7,172 bases of DNA from positions 1,317 to 8,488 of the forward strand of contig DFYV01000117.1 of NCBI GenBank assembly GCA_002383425.1, read 5' to 3'. Of this stretch, positions 1 through 4,475 are shown one piece after another. Position 1 is the stretch's first letter; every line of letters starts with the position of its first letter. The notes under the pieces were generated by a model. The model did not search any database. It was not told the origin of the DNA and saw only the letters and a program-made list of their open reading frames with translations. This DNA is from Bacteroidales bacterium UBA4073 (GTDB lineage: Bacteria > Bacteroidota > Bacteroidia > Bacteroidales > Tenuifilaceae). The position numbers were made by a program, and so were the translations under genes.

Positions 1-42
1 ATTCTCCAGCAGGAATGAGATAAAATTTCCACCTTGTTCCAT
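1..42 (-). CDS. Start of the next operon gene, probably the Na+-translocating decarboxylase beta subunit (partial)
   Basis: Only the first 14 codons are inside the window. They read MEQGGNFISFLLEN, and the gene continues beyond the left edge. The ATG lies two bases after the TAG stop of the biotin carrier gene, so the two are almost certainly co-transcribed and probably translationally coupled. In decarboxylase operons of this type the gene after the biotin carrier usually encodes the polytopic membrane beta subunit (MmdB/OadB family), which couples decarboxylation to Na+ export. Short amphipathic N-termini ending in a hydrophobic FxxFL-like stretch are common in that family, but 14 residues do not prove it. 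The assignment rests mainly on gene order and is an inference. Confidence 0.6.
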   Translation of the reverse strand, partial: MEQGGNFISFLLEN

Positions 43-44
43 GG

Positions 45-482
45 CTATCCAATTATTACAAGAGTATCGCCTTCAAGAACCGAATCGCCCTTACCAACTT
101 TTACATCAACCACGTTACCCTCCTTATCGGAATCGATATTGTTTTCCATTTTCATGGCTTCAAGAACCAGCAGTCGTTGCCCAACTTTCACGTGGTCGCC
201 AGGTTTAACAAGCACATCGAGGATAACTCCGGGGAGGGGCGATTTAACTGCACCCGAAGTTGCAGAACCGGGGCTTACCGTTTTTGCCACTGCAGGATGT
301 GAATCGGTTGCAGGAACTACTTCAGGGCGAACGAGTTTTGGGGTTTTAGTCTGTTTCAACTCCCTTTCGAGTTCAACCCTATATGGTGTTCCATTTACCT
401 CCACTTCGGCAATATTTCCTTCAACATTAGCAATGTGAACCACATATTCATTGCCGTTTATTTTGAACTTAAAATCCTTCAT
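45..482 (-). CDS. Biotin carrier protein (gamma-like subunit) of the methylmalonyl-CoA decarboxylase
   Basis: This 145-residue biotin carrier protein should shuttle the carboxyl group from the MmdA carboxyltransferase to the membrane decarboxylase subunit. Residues 1-42 form the small beta-rich N-terminal region usual in Bacteroidota carriers (it contains MKDFKFKINGNEY). A polar, Pro/Ala/Ser/Thr-containing linker follows at about 43-78. Residues 79-145 are the biotinyl/lipoyl attachment domain, with the motif EAMKMEN at 108-114. Lys111 is therefore the predicted biotinylation site. It lies 34 residues from the C-terminus, the normal spacing. The ATG is followed at once by the conserved N-terminal region, so the start is convincing. 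The gene lies 32 bases after the OadG-like gene and 2 bases before the next operon gene. It could also serve a propionyl-CoA carboxylase, but no biotin carboxylase gene is visible. The OadG-like neighbour favours a decarboxylase. Confidence 0.92.
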   Translation of the reverse strand: MKDFKFKINGNEYVVHIANVEGNIAEVEVNGTPYRVELERELKQTKTPKLVRPEVVPATDSHPAVAKTVSPGSATSGAVKSPLPGVILDVLVKPGDHVKVGQRLLVLEAMKMENNIDSDKEGNVVDVKVGKGDSVLEGDTLVIIG

Positions 483-514
483 CGTATTAGTATTCTCGGG
501 GTTATTTTATTTAA

Positions 515-1426
515 CTATTTCTTAATTACCACAACTCTTTGAGGTGATTGCCTTAATGTGTATATTTTGGAACTCCAGGGGGAGTAACGTCGCGAAACGC
601 GCTCAATGGTAAGAATGGTTGATTCCTGGTCGTGTTTTTCTGTTTCGTAGAAGAACAACGCTGCCGAAATGGCAGCAAACACCTCACCAGGTATCTCGTT
701 CACCTGCCGTTCAGTAGCCTCAGCTGTTAGCTGCTTAGGCTTTGTAAACCTAATGCGTATAGGTTTTTGAACAACCCTTGCCATTAACTTGAATAGGCGG
801 TACAGAACAAATAAGGCAAAAAACACGACCGTCATGGCAATTAAAGACATTACTATACCGTAGGGATCGAACTTGACAAACTTTTCGCCAGCTGTTACAT
901 GGGTCTCAAAAAGCTCATTGGTTGAGTTAGGAGTGGCAAGTTCACTCACCTGCCATACTCCAAAACCGTCAGGTAACCTCACAAACGATTTATCGATACC
1001 GATAACAGGCACAGTAACGCTATCAATGAGTGTACGTCCGTCGGGGGCAAAAAGAGCCACAAAGCGACTTGTACTATCAAGCAAAAAGTTTAAATGTAAG
1101 GTACCATGGACGCTTTTGCCATTGGCAAAAAACACCAGATACTGCTGTTGAGGAATAAGGGTAACGGGATCGGCTGTGGGTATCCTATACTTAGTGGGTG
1201 AAGTAATATCGTTGGTAAAGTAACACCCCGCAACGTTAACGCTATTGTAACTGGTATTCATAAGTTCAATCCATGCGCTGCGCTCACCATAGCTGTCGAT
1301 GTAGTTAGTTTTATTAAAAAGCATCACCTCGTTAATGCGGATGTCGGAAATGCTTTGCGCATTAACACTTCCCAAACCCAATAGCGTGCCGATTATAGCC
1401 AGGTACAATTTTTTGATTTTCTTCAT
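515..1426 (-). CDS. Lamin-tail-domain/OadG fusion: delta-like membrane subunit of the sodium-pumping decarboxylase
   Basis: This 303-residue protein has three visible parts. Residues 1-23 are a signal peptide (KKIKK basic start, hydrophobic core, cleavage probably after VNA). Residues about 24-170 resemble a lamin tail domain: INEVM near the start, WIEL at 52-55 after an acidic/aromatic stretch, LPDGFG at 151-156, and an ATPNSTN end at 164-170. Residues 183-211 match the OadG N-terminal signature, with FDPYG followed by the hydrophobic helix from Ile191 to Tyr209. Residues 212-303 are a basic cytoplasmic tail containing the OadG-like EVFAAISAALFFY (248-260) and a YSPWSSK motif (281-287). Classical OadG/MmdD subunits are about 80-120 residues with one membrane helix and stabilise the complex. 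Here the helix carries an extra exported domain, so the predicted topology is lamin tail in the periplasm and OadG tail in the cytoplasm. The gene sits 17 bases after mmdA and 32 before the biotin carrier. What the lamin tail domain binds is unknown. Confidence 0.85.
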   Translation of the reverse strand: MKKIKKLYLAIIGTLLGLGSVNAQSISDIRINEVMLFNKTNYIDSYGERSAWIELMNTSYNSVNVAGCYFTNDITSPTKYRIPTADPVTLIPQQQYLVFFANGKSVHGTLHLNFLLDSTSRFVALFAPDGRTLIDSVTVPVIGIDKSFVRLPDGFGVWQVSELATPNSTNELFETHVTAGEKFVKFDPYGIVMSLIAMTVVFFALFVLYRLFKLMARVVQKPIRIRFTKPKQLTAEATERQVNEIPGEVFAAISAALFFYETEKHDQESTILTIERVSRRYSPWSSKIYTLRQSPQRVVVIKK

Positions 1427-1443
1427 TGCTGCAACCTTTTTAA

Positions 1444-3006
1444 TTATAACGGCAGGTTTGAGTGCTTTTTGGGAGGGTTGATTTCCTTTTTGGTTGCCAA
1501 CGACTGGAGTGCTCTAATGATACGGAAACGGGTATTACGCGGCTCAATCACATCGTCGAGGTAGCCAAATTTTGCTGCCACGTATGGGTTGGCAAACTTC
1601 TCCTTGTACTCCTGTTCCTTTCGTTGTAAGAATTCAGCCTTAGCATTTTCGTCTTCAATGGTTTCCAGCTCACGGCTCAGCAGCACTTCAATGGCACCCT
1701 TGGGCCCCATAACAGCAATTTCGGCACTTGGCCAGGCATAGTTGATATCGCCACGCAGATGCTTTGAGCTCATCACATCGTAAGCGCCACCATAAGCCTT
1801 GCGTAAAATAACAGTAACCTTTGGAATAGTAGCCTCGCCATAAGCATAAAGCAATTTAGCTCCATGTATTATAATTCCATTGTATTCCTGAGCAGTGCCC
1901 GGAAGAAATCCCGGAACATCAACCAAAGTAACTACAGGTATATTGAAAGCATCACAGAACCTAACAAAGCGAGCTGCTTTACGCGATGCATTAATATCGA
2001 GTACACCGGCAAGATATTTTGGCTGGTTTGCCACTATACCCACCGACTGACCATTGAAGCGAGCAAAACAGGTGATAATATTGGGTGCGTAATCGCGTTG
2101 TAATTCTAAAAATTCGCCATTGTCAACAATGGCAGTAATAACATCTTTTACATCATAAGGTTTGTTGGGGCTATCGGGTATTATCTCGTTCAACGAATCT
2201 TCCAGGCGGTCGATGGGATCGTTACAAGGCATTAAAGGTGGCTCCTCAAGGTTATTCTGGGGCAGGTAGCTGAGTAGTTTGCGAATCAACATGATGCCCT
2301 CCTCTTCGGATTCCGAGACAAAATGCGCTACCCCCGATTTTGTGGAGTGAACACCTGCACCTCCAAGTTCCTCGGACGTAACGGTTTCGCCGGTTACAGT
2401 TTTTACCACTTTAGGGCCGGTTACAAACATGTAGCTTGTGCTACGTGTCATGACGATAAAATCAGTTAGTGCAGGAGAGTAAACAGCACCGCCTGCCGAA
2501 GGACCAAATATGGCTGATATTTGTGGAATAACACCCGATGCTAAAATATTGCGCTGAAAGATTTCGGCATAACCACCCAAACTCTTTACCCCTTCCTGAA
2601 TGCGTGCACCACCGCTATCGTTAAAACCAATCACAGGAGCGCCAACCTTCATGGCCATGTCCATAATTTTACAAATTTTGGCAGCAAACGTCTCAGATAG
2701 CGAACCGCCAAACACCGTAAAGTCATGGGAGAAAACATAAACCAATCGTCCATCAATAGTACCGTAACCGGTAACCACACCATCGGAAAGGTAAATTTCC
2801 TTATCAAGCCCAAAATCGACACAACGGTGCGAAACAAACATGTCAAACTCCTCAAAGCTGCCCTCGTCGAGTAGCATATCAATACGTTCACGAGCGGTGT
2901 ATTTCCCCTTCCTATGCTGTACCTCAATACGTTTGGTACCACCCGCCAGCTTAGCCTTTTCCCTTAACTCAAGCAGTTCCTTAATTTTTTGCTCCTGTGT
3001 GCTCAT
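1444..3006 (-). CDS. mmdA: Methylmalonyl-CoA decarboxylase alpha subunit (acyl-CoA carboxyltransferase)
   Basis: At 520 residues this is full length for the acyl-CoA carboxylase beta / MmdA family (about 510-525). It has two crotonase-fold halves. In the N-terminal half, the CoA-binding and oxyanion region is SGGARIQEG (131-139) and GPSAGGAVYSP (168-178). In the C-terminal half, the second oxyanion region includes PGFLPGTAQEYNGII (365-379), KAYGGAYDVMSSKHLRGD (403-420) and AEIAVMGPKGA (428-438). Asp409 in GGAYD corresponds to the residue that favours propionyl/methylmalonyl-CoA over acetyl-CoA in characterised propionyl-CoA carboxylases. The enzyme moves the carboxyl group of methylmalonyl-CoA onto carrier biotin, releasing propionyl-CoA. 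The same fold runs in the carboxylation direction in propionyl-CoA carboxylase. The OadG-like and biotin carrier neighbours argue for the decarboxylase, so I prefer mmdA to pccB. It lies 26 bases after mce. The Met start gives the usual N-terminus MSTQEQKIKEL. Confidence 0.93.
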   Translation of the reverse strand: MSTQEQKIKELLELREKAKLAGGTKRIEVQHRKGKYTARERIDMLLDEGSFEEFDMFVSHRCVDFGLDKEIYLSDGVVTGYGTIDGRLVYVFSHDFTVFGGSLSETFAAKICKIMDMAMKVGAPVIGFNDSGGARIQEGVKSLGGYAEIFQRNILASGVIPQISAIFGPSAGGAVYSPALTDFIVMTRSTSYMFVTGPKVVKTVTGETVTSEELGGAGVHSTKSGVAHFVSESEEEGIMLIRKLLSYLPQNNLEEPPLMPCNDPIDRLEDSLNEIIPDSPNKPYDVKDVITAIVDNGEFLELQRDYAPNIITCFARFNGQSVGIVANQPKYLAGVLDINASRKAARFVRFCDAFNIPVVTLVDVPGFLPGTAQEYNGIIIHGAKLLYAYGEATIPKVTVILRKAYGGAYDVMSSKHLRGDINYAWPSAEIAVMGPKGAIEVLLSRELETIEDENAKAEFLQRKEQEYKEKFANPYVAAKFGYLDDVIEPRNTRFRIIRALQSLATKKEINPPKKHSNLPL

Positions 3007-3032
3007 TTTTTTTCGATGTTTGGGATATGGTT

Positions 3033-3443
3033 TTACCTATTTTTATCCTCGCAAAACTCTGTAAGAACGCCAAAAGTTGATTTTGGATGCAGAAATGCAA
3101 TACTGAGCCCCTCTGCACCCCTGCGTGGAGTTTTATCGATAAGGGTTACACCCTGCTCTTCCATGCGCTTAAGCTGCTCTTCAATACCCTTTACCGCAAA
3201 TGCTACATGGTGAATGCCCTCACCCTTTTTTTCAATGAATTTACCAATAGGCCCTTCGGGATCGGTGGATTCCAAAAGTTCTATTTTGGTTTGACCAACC
3301 ATAAAAAAGGCAGTCTTTACCTTTTGATCCTTAACCTCTTCGATGTTATAGCACTTTAACCCAAAAACTTTTTCGTAAAAGGGAATCGAATCCTCAAGGC
3401 TTTTAACGGCTATTCCGATATGTTCAATGTGGGTAATGCTCAT
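3033..3443 (-). CDS. mce: Methylmalonyl-CoA epimerase
   Basis: This 136-residue protein belongs to the glyoxalase/VOC superfamily and interconverts (R)- and (S)-methylmalonyl-CoA. It links methylmalonyl-CoA mutase to the decarboxylase in the succinate-propionate pathway. The family start HIEHIGIAV is at residues 5-13. Predicted metal ligands by motif position are His8, Glu55 (in TKIELLE), His79 (in GIHHVAFAV) and Glu129 (in LTEFCE). Two further family features are GPIGKFIEKKGEGIHH (64-79) and the C-terminal GAEGLSIAFLHPKSTFGVL (109-127). Length matches the bacterial family (about 130-150). It is the first gene of the minus-strand operon, with a Bacteroidota-type promoter box 30 bases upstream of the ATG and mmdA 26 bases downstream. 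The start is set by the conserved N-terminus. Confidence 0.95.
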   Translation of the reverse strand: MSITHIEHIGIAVKSLEDSIPFYEKVFGLKCYNIEEVKDQKVKTAFFMVGQTKIELLESTDPEGPIGKFIEKKGEGIHHVAFAVKGIEEQLKRMEEQGVTLIDKTPRRGAEGLSIAFLHPKSTFGVLTEFCEDKNR

Positions 3444-3472
3444 AGCTGTATGTTTTTTAAAATTAGTTTATG

Positions 3473-3480
3473 CAAAGTTA
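3473..3480 (-). promoter_or_regulatory. Predicted -7 promoter box of the mce-mmd operon
   Basis: Read on the minus strand, the sequence is TAACTTTG, an exact match to the Bacteroidota -7 consensus TAnnTTTG. It ends 29 bases before the mce ATG, implying a short leader of roughly 20-25 bases. No good TTTG occurs at the expected -33 distance: the nearest one upstream, near 3513-3516, is about 32 bases away. The assignment therefore rests on the -7 box and its position. Confidence 0.55.
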
Positions 3481-3611
3481 CTTCGTATAGTTTACTTTAA
3501 CCATAAATGTTTCAAACGATTTAGCTGTTTTTCAGCATTGTTAAAGAACATGTTTGTTAGGATTTTTCGGTTAATTCTTTTTTTGAGGTGATATGAAAAG
3601 GATAAAGGATA

Positions 3612-3688
3612 AAGTTCAAGGTTCGAGGTTCAAGGTTCAAGGTTCAAGGTTAAAGGTTAAAGGTTAAAGGTTCAAGGTTAAAGGTATT
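3612..3688. repeat. Heptamer tandem array, consensus AGGTTCA / AGGTTAA (11 units)
   Basis: Eleven consecutive 7-base units start at 3612 and every 7 bases thereafter. In order they read AAGTTCA, AGGTTCG, three AGGTTCA, three AGGTTAA, AGGTTCA, AGGTTAA and a degenerate AGGTATT. Units vary mostly at position 6 (C or A), and the variants are clustered, as expected from local duplication. A period of 7 is not a multiple of 3 and the array carries stops in some frames, so it is non-coding. Its right end lies 8 bases from the outer arm of the inverted repeat at 3697-3882. Confidence 0.93.
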
Positions 3689-3696
3689 CAATATTC

Positions 3697-3882
3697 TGGC
3701 ATTTTTCATAATGATGAAAATTAGTTAACATTTTTAGAAATAAATAGAACACTGATGACACGGATTATATGGATAATCACGGATAATAAATCAGTGTAAA
3801 TCAGTTAAATTCGTGTTATCCATATTCTATTTCGATATTAATTATTTTCTTAACAATGTAAACTGCAATATGAAAAATGCCA
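3697..3882. repeat. Nested imperfect inverted repeat (186 bp), palindromic intergenic element
   Basis: The outer arms are a perfect 14-base inverted match: TGGCATTTTTCATA at 3697-3710 and its complement at 3869-3882. Inside them, AAATAGAA at 3742-3749 pairs perfectly with TTCTATTT at 3825-3832. That inner pairing continues imperfectly: 20 of the first 25 positions match from 3742 inward against 3832 inward. A third pair, ACACTGAT (3749-3756) with ATCAGTGT (3790-3797), offers an alternative hairpin. The central sequence repeats words such as CACGGAT and ATCAGT. From memory, similar repeats of CACGGAT/ATCAGTGT type recur in Bacteroidota intergenic DNA, but I cannot check this. No coding potential is seen. 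It may be a MITE-like or REP-like element, or a transcribed hairpin. Confidence 0.65.
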
Positions 3883-3885
3883 ATA

Positions 3886-3913
3886 TTCTAAATTCTAACT
3901 TCTAAATTCTAAA
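3886..3913. repeat. Heptamer tandem array, consensus TTCTAAA (4 units)
   Basis: Four consecutive units read TTCTAAA, TTCTAAC, TTCTAAA, TTCTAAA. The array begins 3 bases after the outer right arm of the neighbouring inverted repeat. Two degenerate units of the same kind (TTCTAAA TTCAAAA) occur in the other intergenic region, near 6825-6838, which suggests a family of related arrays. Confidence 0.85.
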
Positions 3914-3930
3914 TTTAAGGCCATGTTTTA

Positions 3931-3960
3931 CTGTCAACCATCAACTGTCAACCATCAACT
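3931..3960. repeat. Heptamer array with alternating units CTGTCAA and CCATCAA
   Basis: The sequence reads CTGTCAA, CCATCAA, CTGTCAA, CCATCAA, CT. It is a period-7 array with a 14-base higher-order period. A CCATCAA unit followed by TTGTCAG reappears at 4045-4058, on the far side of the CGAACAA array. The two arrays may therefore have been one, with the CGAACAA units expanded in between. Confidence 0.85.
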
Positions 3961-3967
3961 ATTTTCC

Positions 3968-4058
3968 CGAACATCGAACAACGAACAACAAACAACAAAC
4001 AACAAACAACAAACAACGAACAACGAACAACGAACAACGAACAACCATCAATTGTCAG
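3968..4058. repeat. Heptamer tandem array, consensus CGAACAA / CAAACAA (13 units)
   Basis: Thirteen 7-base units: CGAACAT, two CGAACAA, four CAAACAA, four CGAACAA, then CCATCAA and TTGTCAG. Position 2 (G or A) is the only variable base across the ten core units, and the four A-type units are adjacent, a sign of recent tandem duplication. The array ends about 60 bases upstream of the bTHX promoter box. The strand shown is extremely poor in T across the core. Confidence 0.94.
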
Positions 4059-4118
4059 CTTTTAGCGCTTAAAAAAATCAATTTTCCTTAAAATAGAATA
4101 TGTAACAAAATAATAAGC

Positions 4119-4126
4119 TATTTTTG
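4119..4126 (+). promoter_or_regulatory. Predicted -7 promoter box of the bTHX gene
   Basis: TATTTTTG fits the Bacteroidota -7 consensus TAnnTTTG exactly and lies 38 bases upstream of the bTHX ATG. No clear TTTG is present at the expected -33 spacing; the region about 20 bases upstream reads TATGTAAC. The call rests on the -7 match and the short distance to the gene. Confidence 0.5.
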
Positions 4127-4164
4127 CAGACAAATTCTGAGTAATAGTTTAAAAGCAAAACATC

Positions 4165-4296
4165 ATGGGAAAAGGAGATAAAAAAACCCGTAGGGGTAAA
4201 ATAATTTTGGGATCGTTCGGGAATACCCATCCCAAAAAATCAAAAGTTCGTAAAGAAAAACGCAACAAGGCCAAGGCCAAAGCTGAAGTTAAGTAA
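4165..4296 (+). CDS. 30S ribosomal protein bTHX, Bacteroidota type
   Basis: A 43-residue, strongly basic protein starting MGKGDKKTRRGKI. This opening is the hallmark of the THX ribosomal proteins of Bacteroidota, which normally begin MGKGDKK(S/T)(K/R)RGKI. GSFGN at 16-20 matches the following conserved GS(Y/F)G segment, and the rest is Lys/Arg-rich (22 Lys or Arg of 43). In Thermus, Thx sits in the head of the small ribosomal subunit and stabilises rRNA packing. The same role is assumed here. The gene is monocistronic, with a TAnnTTTG promoter box upstream and an intrinsic terminator 25 bases after the TAA stop. It is below usual ORF length cut-offs and easily missed. The start is fixed by the family N-terminus. 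Confidence 0.92.
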   Translation: MGKGDKKTRRGKIILGSFGNTHPKKSKVRKEKRNKAKAKAEVK

Positions 4297-4320
4297 ATCG
4301 AACTTTAATCTGAAAACATT

Positions 4321-4342
4321 AACCGGCACTGCCGGTTTTTTT
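4321..4342 (+). terminator. Intrinsic terminator after the bTHX gene
   Basis: A perfect 7-bp stem, AACCGGC with GCCGGTT (4321-4327 and 4331-4337), closes an ACT loop. It runs straight into a seven-T tract (4336-4342, the first two T's being part of the stem) and further T-rich sequence. It lies 25 bases after the bTHX stop and should separate this gene from the downstream phosphatase gene, which has its own promoter. Confidence 0.88.
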
Positions 4343-4419
4343 ATTTATCACCTAAAACAACCAGAATGCTATTAAATCGATCATGTTAATCAAAAACTAA
4401 CCTCATATAACATCAATAA

Positions 4420-4453
4420 TTGACACAAAAACAGTATATTGGCTATAAATTTG
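4420..4453 (+). promoter_or_regulatory. Predicted Bacteroidota promoter of the TPR-SpoIIE phosphatase gene
   Basis: The -7 box TAAATTTG (4446-4453) is an exact TAnnTTTG match. A TTG at 4420-4422 stands 23 bases upstream of it, at the upper end of the accepted -33 spacing in this phylum. The -7 box ends 22 bases before the ATG at 4476, predicting a leader of about 15 bases. This is the best-formed promoter in the window. Confidence 0.6.
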
Positions 4454-4475
4454 ATATCCTATCTATAGCTGTTTA

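Larger units (their letters stand above)
3444..4164. other. Long intergenic region filled with heptamer arrays and a palindromic element
   Basis: This 721-base stretch between divergent mce and the bTHX gene has no credible gene. From left to right it holds the mce promoter and leader (to about 3500) and AT-rich DNA with no recognised feature (about 3500-3611). It then holds a GGTTCAA-type heptamer array (3612-3688), a nested inverted repeat (3697-3882), a TTCTAAA array (3886-3913), a CTGTCAA/CCATCAA array (3931-3960) and a CGAACAA array (3968-4058). The bTHX promoter region comes last. Short ORFs in it follow the repeats and look accidental. Confidence 0.8.

Noticed and set aside
34..438. 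Plus-strand ORF of 134 codons opposite the biotin carrier gene
   Set aside because: It is the antisense shadow of a clearly recognised biotin carrier gene, rich in Ser/Thr/Pro from the reverse complement, with no recognisable domain.
1864..2103. Plus-strand ORF inside mmdA
   Set aside because: It lies fully opposite a conserved, intact mmdA coding region and shows no family features.
3593..3667. Short plus-strand ORF starting ATGAAAAGG and running into the GGTTCAA array
   Set aside because: It encodes only 24 residues, most of them low-complexity translation of the heptamer array. No promoter, family match or conserved motif supports it.
3968..4058. Possible CRISPR array because of the regular repeats
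   Set aside because: The units are 7 bases, directly adjacent, with no unique spacers. This is a simple tandem repeat, and no cas genes are present.
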